Shown one piece after another: positions 8,105 to 17,032 of a stretch of DNA of 64,000 nt. Position numbers and translations under genes: made by a program. This DNA comes from Phenylobacterium sp. GTDB lineage: Bacteria > Pseudomonadota > Alphaproteobacteria > Caulobacterales > Caulobacteraceae. The notes under the pieces were generated by a model. The model was not told the origin of the DNA. It did no database searches and saw only the letters and a program-made list of their open reading frames with translations. The stretch covers positions 1 to 64,000 of the forward strand of contig NZ_WGNY01000015.1 in assembly GCF_016124325.1 (NCBI RefSeq), written 5' to 3'. How positions within the stretch are numbered: position 1 is the first letter of the stretch; each line of letters starts with the position of its first letter.

Positions 8105-8155
8105 GGAAGAAGAAAATCCGGGAGACGCACAGGGGGAAAGGCGGCGTCTCCCGGA
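8105..8155 (-). terminator. Terminator or attenuator between ahpC and ahpD
   Basis: On the minus strand a perfect 12-bp stem (TCCGGGAGACGC at 8144-8155 in transcript sense, pairing with 8117-8128) is followed by TTTTCTTCTTCC. This is a good intrinsic terminator placed after ahpC and before ahpD. Partial read-through would give more AhpC than AhpD. Confidence 0.75.
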
Positions 8156-8182
8156 CAAGAACCCTAAGAACCGCTGGTGTGC

Positions 8183-8740
8183 TTACGCGGCCTTGAGGGT
8201 CTCCCCGCCAACCGCTCGGTTGCACGGGCAGAGCTCGTCGGTCTGGAGGGCGTCGAGCACCCGCAGGGTATCCTGCGGGTTCCGGCCCACATTGAGATTC
8301 GTCACATAGACGTGCTGGATCACGTTGTGCGGATCGACGACGAAGGTGGCGCGCAGGGCGGCGCCCTCAGCCTCGTCGAACACGCCCAGCGCGCGGGCGA
8401 AGTTCGCGCCGTTGTCGGCGAAGTTCCAGATCGCCAGTTCGTTGAGGTCCGGGTGCTCGCGGCGCCAGCCGAGCTTGCAATGCTCGTTGTCGGTCGAACC
8501 GCCCAGGACCACCGCGTCGCGGTCGGCGAACTCGCCGTTGAGGCGGGCGAACTCGGCGATCTCGGTCGGGCAGACGAAGGTGAAGTCCTTCGGATAGAAG
8601 AAGATGACCTTCCACTTGCCGTCGAAGCTGTCGTTGGTGAGCGTCTCGAAGGCGCTCTCGCCACGCTCTTCGTGACGCATGAACTTCGGCTTCACGCCGA
8701 CGATCTTGAATTCGGGCAGAGTCTCTCCGACACCCAACAT
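8183..8740 (-). CDS. ahpC: Peroxiredoxin AhpC, three-cysteine type
   Basis: A 185-residue peroxidase that reduces hydrogen peroxide, organic peroxides and peroxynitrite. The peroxidatic cysteine is Cys57 in KDFTFVCPTE. The C-terminal TDELCPCNR holds Cys171 and Cys173, the arrangement known from Mycobacterium tuberculosis AhpC (Cys61, Cys174, Cys176), whose reductase partner is AhpD. The short length and downstream ahpD agree with that subtype, not the enteric AhpC/AhpF pair. AGGAGA precedes the start at 8740. The promoter region is shared with divergent oxyR and contains an OxyR-type site. Confidence 0.93.
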   Translation of the reverse strand: MLGVGETLPEFKIVGVKPKFMRHEERGESAFETLTNDSFDGKWKVIFFYPKDFTFVCPTEIAEFARLNGEFADRDAVVLGGSTDNEHCKLGWRREHPDLNELAIWNFADNGANFARALGVFDEAEGAALRATFVVDPHNVIQHVYVTNLNVGRNPQDTLRVLDALQTDELCPCNRAVGGETLKAA

Positions 8741-8846
8741 ATAATTGAATCTCCTATGAATTGCGGGATCGACCGCTGCGCGGCCGTGTAAGGGGGAGAT
8801 AGGGTGGCCGCCATCAAAGTTCAAATCGATAGTTTTTTGAATTTGG

Positions 8847-8861
8847 ATAGATCGTAGCTAT
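8847..8861. promoter_or_regulatory. OxyR binding site between ahpC and oxyR
   Basis: ATAG-ATCGTAG-CTAT at 8847-8861 fits the OxyR half-operator ATAGnTnnnAnCTAT at every defined position and has the LysR-family T-N11-A core. A second ATAG lies 18 bp to the left (8829-8832) in an AT-rich tract and may be a weaker partner. The surrounding 198-bp gap is the most AT-rich part of this neighbourhood, as expected for a divergent promoter. Confidence 0.8.
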
Positions 8862-8938
8862 ATAAGGCCAAGCTTGGCCCGCGCGCCCGGGAATGGACCT
8901 CCGGCGCGCCATCGGCTGGGATGACGGGATTCCACACG

Positions 8939-9838
8939 ATGCTCCTGCCCACGATCCGCCAGCTGCAGTACCTGAAGCTGCTCGCCGAACAGGGCGCGTT
9001 CGGCAAGGCGGCCGAGGCGGCGCACGTCACTCAGCCGACGCTCTCGGCCGGCATCCAGGAGCTGGAACGGACGCTGGGGGCGCCGGTCGTCGACCGGGCG
9101 CGGACCGGCGTGATCCTGACGCCGGTGGGCGAGGAGGCGCTGCGGCGCGCCACGGCGATCCTCAACGAGGCCGAGGAACTGGTCGAGGCGGCCAAGAACG
9201 CCGGCCAGCCGCTGACCGGGCGCTTCCGGCTGGGGGTGATCCCGACCATCGCGCCGTTCCTGCTTCCGGGCGCCCTGCCCCTGCTGCGCCAGCGCTACCC
9301 GAAGCTGCGCCTGTTCCTGCGCGAGGACCTGACCCAGCGGTTGATCGCCCAGCTCAAGGCCGGGCGGCTGGACGCGGCGCTGATCGCGCTGCCCTTCGAG
9401 ACCGCCGGGCTGGAATGGGCGCACGTGGCCGACGACGAGCTGCTGGCCGCCATGCCCGCCGACAGCCCCCTGGCCAGCGCGGCCTCGGCGGCGCCCGAGG
9501 CGCTGGAGCGCGAGAACCTGATCCTGCTGGAGGACGGCCACTGCCTGCGCGAGCACGCGCTGTCGGCCTGCCGCCTGACGCCGTCGCGCCTGGGCCTCGG
9601 CGAGGAGCCGTTCGAGGCCACCTCCCTGCCCACGCTGGTGCAGATGGTGGGCTCGGGCCTGGGCGTCACCTTCCTGCCCCAGATGGCGGTGGAGGCGGGG
9701 CTGGCCAAGGTGCCGAACGTCGCCGTCCGGCCGATCGAGGCCGAACACGCCGCCCGGGAGATCGTGGTCGCCTGGCGCGCGGGCTCGAACCGCGCCGCCG
9801 AAGGCAAGCTGCTGGCCGAGGTGCTGAAGGACGTCTGA
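8939..9838 (+). CDS. oxyR: Hydrogen peroxide-sensing regulator OxyR
   Basis: A 299-residue LysR-type regulator. The winged helix occupies residues 6-65 (AFGKAAEAAHVTQPTLSAGIQ). The sensor cysteines are Cys202 and Cys211 in EDGHCLREHALSAC, the same C-x8-C spacing as Cys199 and Cys208 of E. coli OxyR, which form a disulfide on oxidation. The start at 8939 (MLLPTIRQLQ) is chosen over an in-frame ATG at 8921 because it gives the normal family N-terminus. It is divergent from ahpC, its classic target. Confidence 0.95.
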   Translation: MLLPTIRQLQYLKLLAEQGAFGKAAEAAHVTQPTLSAGIQELERTLGAPVVDRARTGVILTPVGEEALRRATAILNEAEELVEAAKNAGQPLTGRFRLGVIPTIAPFLLPGALPLLRQRYPKLRLFLREDLTQRLIAQLKAGRLDAALIALPFETAGLEWAHVADDELLAAMPADSPLASAASAAPEALERENLILLEDGHCLREHALSACRLTPSRLGLGEEPFEATSLPTLVQMVGSGLGVTFLPQMAVEAGLAKVPNVAVRPIEAEHAAREIVVAWRAGSNRAAEGKLLAEVLKDV

Positions 9839-9995
9839 GCCCCTTCCCGTCATCCCGGGCCTTGTGCCTGGGATCCCTCTATCCGCCACCGTGCGCGCGC
9901 CGGTCGTTCCACGGGCCAGCCGCTAGCTCAATGCGGCTTGGAGAGGGACCCTCGCCACATGGGCGAGGGTGACGGTGAGGCGAAGGTGACGCGCC

Positions 9996-10958
9996 TCAGA
10001 ACGTCTCGCCGACCAGTTCCTCGCTCTTGGCCCACAAGGCCTGGGCGCGGTCGGGGTCGATGGCGTAGGAGCGAACCCCGCCGCGCGTCATGTCGTCCCC
10101 GTCCCTGACTTCGGCCACATGGCAGTCCTCGCAATAGTGGCCGCCGACCGCATCGGCCGCCGCGACGACGCCGGCCCAGACGGACGTCGCCGCGCCCTGC
10201 GGGATGGTCTTCCATTCGAAGGCGGGCCCGCCGGCCGCCCGGGCGGCGGTGACGCTGTCGATCATCTGCTGCATCGCCTCCGGCGTCATGTGACGGCCGA
10301 GCTCGGTCTGGATGCCGCCGGGATGCACCGCCGTCGCCCGGACGCCGCGCGCCTTGTGGCGGCGGTCGAACTCGACGGCGAACAGGACGTTGGCGGTCTT
10401 GGACCGGCCGTAGGCGCCGAACGGGGTGTACTCAGTGCGCTCGAAGCCCGGGTCGTCGAGATCCACGTCGGAGAAGCGGTGCCCGGCCGAGGCCAGGGAG
10501 ACCACCCGCGAGCCCGCCTTCAGCAGGGACGCCAGGCGGTTGATGAAGACGAAGTGGCCCAGGTGGTTGGTGCCGAACTGGGTCTCGAAGCCGTCGGCGG
10601 TCTTGCCGAGCGGCGTGGCCATGACGCCGGCGTTGGCGATGACCAGGTCGAAGGGCTCGCCCTTGGCGACCAGCGCGTCGGCGCAGGCGCGCACGCTGGC
10701 GAGATTGGCGAGGTCGAGCTCCACCAGCTCCAGCGCGCCGCCGTTCGCGGCGGCCGCCCGCACGGGCTCGGTGGCGCGGCGGGCCTTGTCGAGGTCGCGC
10801 GCGGCGCCGACCACATGGGCGCCGTGCGCGGCGAGCGCCCGGGCGGTCTCGACGCCCAGGCCGGCCGAGACGCCGGTGACCAGCACGCGCTTGCCGGAAA
10901 GGTCGACGCCGGCCAGGACGTCGTCGGTGGTGGAGGTGGCTCCGAAAGGTCCGCTCAT
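9996..10958 (-). CDS. Short-chain dehydrogenase/reductase (retinol dehydrogenase-like)
   Basis: A 320-residue NAD(P)-dependent oxidoreductase. The nucleotide-binding motif TGVSAGLG is at residues 28-35, the structural NAG motif in VIANAGVM is near 109, and the catalytic Tyr183-x3-Lys187 is in GAYGRSKTAN. Length and the NHLGHF segment match the extended retinol dehydrogenase/WWOX-like group. The substrate is unknown. It is divergent from a TetR gene, with two identical-arm palindromes between them, so TetR-controlled induction by the substrate or a related compound is likely. Confidence 0.88.
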   Translation of the reverse strand: MSGPFGATSTTDDVLAGVDLSGKRVLVTGVSAGLGVETARALAAHGAHVVGAARDLDKARRATEPVRAAAANGGALELVELDLANLASVRACADALVAKGEPFDLVIANAGVMATPLGKTADGFETQFGTNHLGHFVFINRLASLLKAGSRVVSLASAGHRFSDVDLDDPGFERTEYTPFGAYGRSKTANVLFAVEFDRRHKARGVRATAVHPGGIQTELGRHMTPEAMQQMIDSVTAARAAGGPAFEWKTIPQGAATSVWAGVVAAADAVGGHYCEDCHVAEVRDGDDMTRGGVRSYAIDPDRAQALWAKSEELVGETF

Positions 10959-11018
10959 GGACGCATGCTCCGTCGGGAAAGATCGTTGCGGGGAAGCCGG
11001 GCGCGTCATTATATGAAG

Positions 11019-11056
11019 CGGAGGGCTCCTCCGGATATATGCGGAGGTTGCCTCCG
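11019..11056. promoter_or_regulatory. Twin palindromic TetR operators
   Basis: Two perfect 15-bp palindromes with the same arms: CGGAGG-GCT-CCTCCG at 11019-11033 and CGGAGG-TTG-CCTCCG at 11042-11056. Their centres are 23 bp apart, near two helical turns, so two dimers could bind in phase. They lie in the 116-bp gap between the SDR gene and the TetR gene, and the spacer is the AT-rich GATATATG. Confidence 0.85.
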
Positions 11057-11074
11057 TTTTGCAAGGGGGCATCG

Positions 11075-11650
11075 TTGAGCGTCGAAGCCAACAGGGTGCG
11101 AAAGCCGCGGGCCGACAGCCTGCGCAACCGCGAGCAGCTGCTGGAGGCCGCGAAGGCGGCGTTCGGCGAAATCGGCGCCGACGCGCCCCTGGAGGAGATC
11201 GCGCGGCGCGCCGGCGTGGGCATCGGCACGCTTTATCGCCACTTCCCCACCCGCGAGGCGCTGCTGGCGGCCGTCTATCGGCGCGAGGTGGAACAGCTTT
11301 CGGGATCGGCCGAGACCCTGCTGGCCGAGCGCCAGCCGGCCGAGGCGCTGGAGGCCTGGCTGCACCTGCTCGTGGACTACATGGCGACCAAGCGGATGAT
11401 CGCCCCGGCCCTGCAGGCCTCGCCCGGCGAGGGCGCGGCGGCCTACGCCTCGTCGGGCGCGGCGATCTCGGCCGCGATGGCCCGGCTGGCCGGGGCGGCG
11501 ATCACCAGCGGCGACATCGTCGCGGTCACCCCCGACGACCTCACCCGGATGCTCATGGGCGTCGCCTACGGCTACGACCAGCCCGGCTGGGAGCCCAGCG
11601 CGCGGCGGCTGATCGGCATCATGATGGCGGGCCTGCGCCGGTCGCGCTGA
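11075..11650 (+). CDS. TetR-family repressor, divergent from the SDR gene
   Basis: A 191-residue regulator with the N-terminal helix-turn-helix in LEEIARRAGVGIGTLYRHFPTREALLAAVYRRE (about residues 38-70) and a C-terminal ligand domain of the TetR_C_33-like SbtR type. I choose the TTG at 11075 as start because GGGGG lies just upstream. An in-frame ATG at 11039 would put the second operator inside the coding sequence. The twin palindromes in the divergent promoter are its probable binding sites, covering its own promoter and that of the SDR gene. Confidence 0.82.
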   Translation: MSVEANRVRKPRADSLRNREQLLEAAKAAFGEIGADAPLEEIARRAGVGIGTLYRHFPTREALLAAVYRREVEQLSGSAETLLAERQPAEALEAWLHLLVDYMATKRMIAPALQASPGEGAAAYASSGAAISAAMARLAGAAITSGDIVAVTPDDLTRMLMGVAYGYDQPGWEPSARRLIGIMMAGLRRSR

Positions 11651-11717
11651 CTGCGCCCGCGTGAAAATTCCGACATAATTCGATACAGTCTAAATTAGCG
11701 CTTGCGGCCCGGCGCAG

Positions 11718-11750
11718 TTTCGATATATCTGCCAATCAGACATATCGAAA
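11718..11750. promoter_or_regulatory. Operator of the YqjI-like PadR regulator
   Basis: An inverted repeat with 14-bp arms, TTTCGATATATCTG (11718-11731) and CAGACATATCGAAA (11737-11750), matching at 13 positions, separated by CCAAT. It ends 17 bp before the regulator's ATG, so binding would block its own transcription, as is known for E. coli YqjI. Confidence 0.8.
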
Positions 11751-11767
11751 TAGGGTCTAAGACACAA

Positions 11768-12331
11768 ATGCACAGACACTTCTACGAAGGGCGTTTCCAC
11801 CGCGGACGGCATGGCTGGGGCGGCCGGATGGGCCATGACACGGATCGGCACGAACGCCGCGGACGCCGCCGGTTCGGCCGGTTCTTCGAGCACGGCGACC
11901 TGCGGTTCGTCGTCCTGGCTCTCCTGGAGGAACAGCCCCGCCACGGCTACGAGCTGATGAAAGAGCTGGAGGACCGCACGGGCGGCGCCTACCGCCCCTC
12001 GCCCGGCGTGGTCTATCCGACCCTGGCGCTGCTGGAGGACGAGGGCCTGATCCGCCAGGCCGCCGACCCCGAGGGCGGGCGCAAGCTGTTCGAGATCACC
12101 GACGCCGGCAAGGCCGAGGTCGAGCGCAACCGCCCCATGATCGACGGCGTCCTGCAGCGCATGGAAGACGTCTCGCGCCAGGCGGGTCCCGGCCGGCCGC
12201 GGCTGGCGCGGGCCATGATGAACCTCGGCATGGCGCTCAAGAACCGCATGGCGCGCGACATCACCCCCGAGGAGCTCGACCGGATCGTCAACATGATCGA
12301 CGACACCGCCGCGGCGATCGAGCGGAGCTGA
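11768..12331 (+). CDS. PadR-family metal-responsive regulator, YqjI-like
   Basis: A 187-residue regulator. Residues 1-35 are rich in histidine (MHRHFYEGRFHRGRHGWGG), then a PadR winged helix starts at FGRFFEHGDLRFVVLALL, with HGYELMKELE and the family signature SPGVVYPTLALLEDEG. E. coli YqjI has the same layout, with a His/Cys-rich nickel-binding tail before the PadR domain, and represses itself and the siderophore reductase gene yqjH. The gene directly downstream encodes DUF2218, a family often found beside siderophore-interacting proteins, so iron or nickel balance is the likely topic. Confidence 0.85.
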   Translation: MHRHFYEGRFHRGRHGWGGRMGHDTDRHERRGRRRFGRFFEHGDLRFVVLALLEEQPRHGYELMKELEDRTGGAYRPSPGVVYPTLALLEDEGLIRQAADPEGGRKLFEITDAGKAEVERNRPMIDGVLQRMEDVSRQAGPGRPRLARAMMNLGMALKNRMARDITPEELDRIVNMIDDTAAAIERS

Positions 12332-12335
12332 GGCG

Positions 12336-12629
12336 ATGCGATCCAGCGCCACGGTTCCGACCACCCACGCCCACCGCTACCTCGTCCAGCTCTGCAAGCA
12401 CTTCGACCACCGCGCGCCGGCCGCCTTCGACGCCCGCAGCGGCCATATCCGGTTCGAGGCCGGCGAGGTGCGCCTGCGCTCGGCCCCGGAGACCTTGATG
12501 GTGATCGCCGAAGCCGCGGAGCCCGAGGGGCTCGAACGCCTGGAGAAGGTGGTCGAGAGCCACCTGAAGCGCTTCGCCTTCCGCGAACCCGAACTGGCGG
12601 TGGACTGGAGTCGCCCGCGGACCGCCTGA
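12336..12629 (+). CDS. DUF2218 domain protein
   Basis: A 97-residue protein that fits DUF2218: AHRYLVQLCKHFDHRAP near the N-terminus, a middle beta section with GEVRLRSAPETLMVIAEA, and the final VVESHLKRFAFRE helix. DUF2218 is found alone or joined to siderophore-interacting flavoproteins; its biochemical role is not established. It begins 4 bp after the YqjI-like regulator and shares its operator, and a strong terminator follows. Confidence 0.85.
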   Translation: MRSSATVPTTHAHRYLVQLCKHFDHRAPAAFDARSGHIRFEAGEVRLRSAPETLMVIAEAAEPEGLERLEKVVESHLKRFAFREPELAVDWSRPRTA

Positions 12630-12693
12630 AGCCGAACCGGGATTGCCCGCGTATTTCCTCCCCGAGTCGCCCGTCGAGCGGCGCTCGAACCCT

Positions 12694-12724
12694 GGGCCTC
12701 CGCGCTGCGGAGGCCCTCTTTTTT
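12694..12724 (+). terminator. Intrinsic terminator after the PadR-DUF2218 operon
   Basis: A perfect 10-bp stem, GGGCCTCCGC-GCT-GCGGAGGCCC (12694-12716), followed by TCTTTTTT. It ends just before the stop of the convergent peptidase gene. Confidence 0.9.
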
Positions 12725-12729
12725 CGCCC

Positions 12730-14820
12730 TCAGTCCATCAGCTTCTGGGCCAGATAGACGTAGTGGCGCGCCCAGCGCCGCGCATTGAGTTCGGGGTCGG
12801 CATCGTTGGCGTGACCGCCGAAGGTCTGCTCGTAATAGAGGTAGGGATCGCCGAGCGCGGCCAGGGCGGCGGCGAACTTCCGCGCATGGCCCGGATGGAC
12901 CCGGTCGTCGCGGGTGTTGGTGGTGATGTAGGGCTCCGGATATTTCACGCCGGGCTTGAGGTTCTGGTAGGCCGAATACCTGGCGATGAAGGCGCGGTCG
13001 GCCGGGACGTCGGGGTCGCCATACTCGCCCACCCAGGACGCGCCCGCGGACAGGTGGTTGTAGCGCAGCATGTCGATCAGCGGGCTTTCGATGACCGCGG
13101 CGTTCCACAGCTCGGGATGCTGGGTGATCGACACGCTGGTCAGGACGCCGCCGTTCGAGCGGCCGTAGATGCCGAGCCGACGCGGTGACGTGATCCCGCG
13201 GGCGGCGAGGTCCTTGGCCACGGCGGCGAAGTCGTCGAAGGCGAGCTGGCGCTTCTCGCGCAGCACCGACTGGTGCCAGGCCGGGCCGAACTCGCCGCCG
13301 CCGCGGATGTTGGCGATGACGTAGGCGCCGCCGCGCTCCAGCCAGATCCGGCCCATCTCGGGCAGGTAGATCGGCGGCTTGGCGACCTCGAAGCCGCCGT
13401 AGCCGTACATGATGGTGGGCGTGGAGCCGTCGGGCTTCATGTCCTTCGGGCAGACCACGAAGTAGGGAATCTTCGTCCCGTCGGAGGACGTGGCCCAGAA
13501 CTGTTCGACCACGTCCTTCGAGGCGTCGAACCGGGGCGGCAGCGCCTTGACCTTGCCGGCCGTGTCGGCGGCCGCGTCGGCCAGCCACAGGGAGGTGGGG
13601 TCGAGGAAGCCCTCGGCGGTGGCGAACAGCCGGTCGCTGTGGCCGTCGGTGTCCACCAGGGTCAGGTTGGCGCCCTGCGGCAGCGGAAGACGCTTCGACG
13701 CCCAAGCGCCGTCCTTGAACGCATAGACGTCGATCGCGCCCTTCACGTCCTCCAGCAGCGCGATGACGAGGCGGCCATCGGTGGCGTCGATCTGCTGCAC
13801 GGCCTGGCGCGGTCCGGGCTGGAAGATCAGCGTCGGCTTGGCGTGAGCGGCGTCGGCCTTCAGGGCGGTGAGATCGTAGGCGATCACCGCGCCCGCGCCG
13901 AAGCCGTTCCAGGCCTCCTTGAGGTCGAACACCACCTGGCCGGAGACATAGGCTTGGTAGTCCGCCTTGGGCGGCAGGGGGATGCGCACGAGGCCATGGT
14001 CGGTCGCGAGGCTGTACTCGCTCTCGAAGAAGGTGACGGCGCGGTTGACGATGACGCCATCGGTGAGGCCGCCTTCGCCATGGAGGACACTCGGCTGGGC
14101 CGAGACGTCCGTCTTCTCGCCGCGGAACACCTCGCCGGCCGCCAATTGCTGACCAATTCCGCCGCGATTCAGAATCTTCACGACGTAGGCGTAGCCAGAC
14201 GTCGTGACTTCGCCGGGCGTCCACTCCCTGGCGACGAGGAGCGTGTTCTTGTCGATCCAGTCGACGCTCTGCTTGCCGGTCGGGAACCGGAAGCCGCCCT
14301 CGACGAAGGCCTTCTTCGCGATGTCGAACTCGCGGATCTCGACGGCGTCGCCGCCGCCGTCGGAAAGGCGGACCAGGCACAGGGTTTCGGCGGGCTTCAG
14401 GCAGGTCGCGCCCTTGAAGAACCAGTTCCTGCCCTCGGCCTTCGAGAGCGCGTCGAGGTCGATCAGCGTGTCCCAGGCCGGCGTCTCGGTCCGGTAGCTT
14501 TCCAGGCTGGCGTGGCGCCACAGGCCGTGGACGTGGGCCGCGTCCTGCCAGAGGTTGTCGACGCCGCCGGCGCGGAAGCGGGGCATGGGGATGCGGTCCT
14601 GCGCCGTGAAGATCGCCAGGGCCTGCTTGCGGAACACCTCGTAGCGCGGGTCCTTCTCCAGGCGGTCCGCCGTGCGGGCGTTCTGCTGCTCGACCCAGGC
14701 CATCGACTTGGCGGAGTCGACATCCTCAAGCCAGGCGAAGGGGTCGGGCTGCGCCGCCTCGGCATGGACGGCCAGCGGGGCAAGGGCGAGCGCGGCGACC
14801 GCGCAGACGAGGGATTTCAT
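12730..14820 (-). CDS. Secreted prolyl oligopeptidase (S9A family)
   Basis: A 696-residue serine peptidase. A signal peptide (about residues 1-22) is followed by the family opening [22 protein letters not shown], a seven-bladed propeller region and the C-terminal alpha/beta hydrolase domain. The nucleophile is Ser555 in YGRSNGG, and His642 in DDRVHPGH completes the triad. The family cleaves after proline in short peptides. Export to the periplasm is inferred from the signal. It is monocistronic, and divergent from dapF. Confidence 0.92.
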   Translation of the reverse strand: MKSLVCAVAALALAPLAVHAEAAQPDPFAWLEDVDSAKSMAWVEQQNARTADRLEKDPRYEVFRKQALAIFTAQDRIPMPRFRAGGVDNLWQDAAHVHGLWRHASLESYRTETPAWDTLIDLDALSKAEGRNWFFKGATCLKPAETLCLVRLSDGGGDAVEIREFDIAKKAFVEGGFRFPTGKQSVDWIDKNTLLVAREWTPGEVTTSGYAYVVKILNRGGIGQQLAAGEVFRGEKTDVSAQPSVLHGEGGLTDGVIVNRAVTFFESEYSLATDHGLVRIPLPPKADYQAYVSGQVVFDLKEAWNGFGAGAVIAYDLTALKADAAHAKPTLIFQPGPRQAVQQIDATDGRLVIALLEDVKGAIDVYAFKDGAWASKRLPLPQGANLTLVDTDGHSDRLFATAEGFLDPTSLWLADAAADTAGKVKALPPRFDASKDVVEQFWATSSDGTKIPYFVVCPKDMKPDGSTPTIMYGYGGFEVAKPPIYLPEMGRIWLERGGAYVIANIRGGGEFGPAWHQSVLREKRQLAFDDFAAVAKDLAARGITSPRRLGIYGRSNGGVLTSVSITQHPELWNAAVIESPLIDMLRYNHLSAGASWVGEYGDPDVPADRAFIARYSAYQNLKPGVKYPEPYITTNTRDDRVHPGHARKFAAALAALGDPYLYYEQTFGGHANDADPELNARRWARHYVYLAQKLMD

Positions 14821-14900
14821 GCCCCATCTCTAGCGGCAGAGGGCCGCGTCTGTCAGGTCCGCGTGCGACGAGCGGCGTCTTCGCCTATATAGCCGCGGTC

Positions 14901-15722
14901 ATGACCCGCCCGTTCCTGAAGATGAACGGCCTCGGCAACGACTTCGTCGTGCTCGAGACCCGCTCCGGCCCGTTCTCGCCGACGGCCGAGGAGGTGCGCG
15001 CCATCGCAGACCGCGAGACGGGGATCGGCTGCGACCAGCTCATCGTGATCGAGCCGATGACCGGCGCCGACGCGCGGGTGCGGTTCTGGAACGCCGACGG
15101 CGAGGAGGTGGGCGCCTGCGGCAACGGCACGCGATGCGTCGGCTGGCTGCTCATGCAATCGACCGGCAAGAACGAGGCGGTGATCGAGACCCAGGCCGGA
15201 CGCCTCGTCGCCACGCGCGCCGGCGACCGGCTGGTCAGCGTCGACATGGGCGAACCGCGCCTCGACTGGCGCGACATCCCGCTGGCCGAGGAACACGACA
15301 CCCGCGCCCTGGACGTGGCGCTCTACGACCACCCGGCGCTGAAGGCGGCGCCCGGGTGCGTCTCGATGGGCAACCCGCACGTGGTGTTCTTCGTGGACGA
15401 CATCGACGCCGCGCCGGTGGCCGAGGCGGGCCCGGCGGTGGAGCGCCATCCCCTGTTCCCGGCGCACGTGAACGTCGGCTTCGCCCAGGTGAAGGGCCCC
15501 GACCGCATCCGCCTGCGGGTGTGGGAGCGCGGCGCGGGGCTGACCAAGGCCTGCGGCACGGGCGCCTGCGCGGCGCTGGTGGCGGCGGCGCGGCGCGAGC
15601 TGACCGGCCGGCACGCGACCCTGGAGCTGGACGGCGGCGAGCTGTTCGTCGAATGGCGCGACGACGGCCATGTGATCATGACCGGCCCGGCGGCCGTGGA
15701 CTTCGCGGGCCACCTCCCATGA
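14901..15722 (+). CDS. dapF: Diaminopimelate epimerase
   Basis: A 273-residue enzyme that converts LL- to meso-diaminopimelate for lysine and peptidoglycan synthesis. The two catalytic cysteines are Cys73 in GACGNGTRC and Cys218 in KACGTGAC, each in its conserved setting. The N-terminal FLKMNGLGNDFVV is diagnostic. Its stop codon overlaps the mtaB start (ATGA), so the two are translationally coupled. Confidence 0.97.
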   Translation: MTRPFLKMNGLGNDFVVLETRSGPFSPTAEEVRAIADRETGIGCDQLIVIEPMTGADARVRFWNADGEEVGACGNGTRCVGWLLMQSTGKNEAVIETQAGRLVATRAGDRLVSVDMGEPRLDWRDIPLAEEHDTRALDVALYDHPALKAAPGCVSMGNPHVVFFVDDIDAAPVAEAGPAVERHPLFPAHVNVGFAQVKGPDRIRLRVWERGAGLTKACGTGACAALVAAARRELTGRHATLELDGGELFVEWRDDGHVIMTGPAAVDFAGHLP

Positions 15723-17032
15723 AGGACGTGACGCCCGAGATCGCCGCCGAGGTCCATCCCGAGGCCGACGTCGACATCGTCACCTTCGGCTGCCGGCTGA
15801 ACGCCTACGAGAGCGAGGTGATCCGCCGGCGGGCGGCCGAGGACGGGCTGTCCGACGCCATCGTCTTCAACACCTGCGCGGTGACGGGCGAGGCGGTGCG
15901 CCAGGCGCGGCAGGCGATCCGCAAGGCGCGGCGCGAGCGGCCGGGCGCGAAGCTGATCGTCACCGGCTGCGCGGCCCAGATCGATCCCGCGGCTTTCGCC
16001 GCCATGGCCGAGGTGGACCTCGTGCTGGGCAACGCGGAGAAGACCGAGGCCGGCGCCTACGCGCCCCCGAAGTTCGACGCCGAACCGGCGCGGGTGCGCG
16101 TGAACGACATCATGAGCGTGCGCGAGACGGCCGGGCACCTGATCGACGGGCTGAAGGACCGGGCGCGCGCCTACGTCGAGGTCCAGAACGGCTGCGACCA
16201 CCGCTGCACCTTCTGCATCATCCCCTACGGCCGCGGGAACTCGCGTTCGGCGCCGGCGGGCGAGGTGGTGGCGCAGGTCCAGCGCCTGGCCGCCCAGGGC
16301 TACCGCGAGGTGGTGCTGACGGGCGTGGACGTCACGAGCTGGGGCGCCGACCTGCCGGGCCAGCCGACCCTGGGCCAGCTGGTGGCGCGCATCCTCAAGC
16401 TGGTCCCCGAACTGCCGCGCCTGCGCCTGTCGTCGATCGACGCCGCCGAGATCGACCCCGACCTGCTGCGCTGCCTGGCGGAAGAGCCGAGGCTGGCGCC
16501 CTACCTGCACCTGTCGCTGCAGGCGGGCGACGACATGATCCTGAAGCGGATGAAGCGCCGCCATTCCCGCGCCGACGCCCTGAAGCTGGCCGCCGAGGTG
16601 CGCGCGGCGCGGCCCGACGTCGCCTTCGGTGCGGACCTGATCGCCGGCTTCCCGACCGAGACGGACGAGATGTTCGAGAACACCCTGGCGCTGGTCGAGG
16701 ACGCGGAACTGGCCTTCCTGCACGTCTTCCCGTTCAGCCCCCGCCCCGGCACGCCGGCGGCGCGGATGCCGCAGGTGGCCCGCGACGTGGTCAAGGCGCG
16801 CGCGGCGCGGCTGCGAGCGGCGGGCGAGGCGGCGCTGGCCCGACACCTCGACGCCCAGGTCGGCCGCACGCTCGACGGGCTGGTCGAGCGGCCGGGGGTC
16901 GCCCGCGCGCCCGACTTCACCGAGATCGCCTTCGCCGGCGAGGCCGAGGTCGGCGGGATCGCAGCCATGACCGTCACCGGCCACGACGGCAGGCGCCTGA
17001 TCGCCACCGTGCGCGTGCGGGAGGCCGCGTGA
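15719..17032 (+). CDS. mtaB: tRNA t6A37 methylthiotransferase MtaB
   Basis: A 437-residue radical SAM enzyme that turns t6A at position 37 of ANN-decoding tRNAs into ms2t6A. The N-terminal UPF0004 domain (DIVTFGCRLNAYES, NTCAVTGEA, VTGCAAQ) holds one iron-sulfur cluster. The radical SAM cluster ligands are Cys159, Cys163 and Cys166 in GCDHRCTFCIIP, and a short TRAM-like end closes the protein. It overlaps dapF by 4 bp and the next gene by 4 bp, so all three form one operon. Confidence 0.93.
   Translation: MKDVTPEIAAEVHPEADVDIVTFGCRLNAYESEVIRRRAAEDGLSDAIVFNTCAVTGEAVRQARQAIRKARRERPGAKLIVTGCAAQIDPAAFAAMAEVDLVLGNAEKTEAGAYAPPKFDAEPARVRVNDIMSVRETAGHLIDGLKDRARAYVEVQNGCDHRCTFCIIPYGRGNSRSAPAGEVVAQVQRLAAQGYREVVLTGVDVTSWGADLPGQPTLGQLVARILKLVPELPRLRLSSIDAAEIDPDLLRCLAEEPRLAPYLHLSLQAGDDMILKRMKRRHSRADALKLAAEVRAARPDVAFGADLIAGFPTETDEMFENTLALVEDAELAFLHVFPFSPRPGTPAARMPQVARDVVKARAARLRAAGEAALARHLDAQVGRTLDGLVERPGVARAPDFTEIAFAGEAEVGGIAAMTVTGHDGRRLIATVRVREAA

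Noticed and set aside
9839-9995. Possible repeat between oxyR and the SDR gene
   Set aside because: A 9-bp stem ACCCTCGCC/GGCGAGGGT (9948-9970) and a CATCCCGGG fragment look like remains of palindromic repeats, but no second copy is seen in this window.
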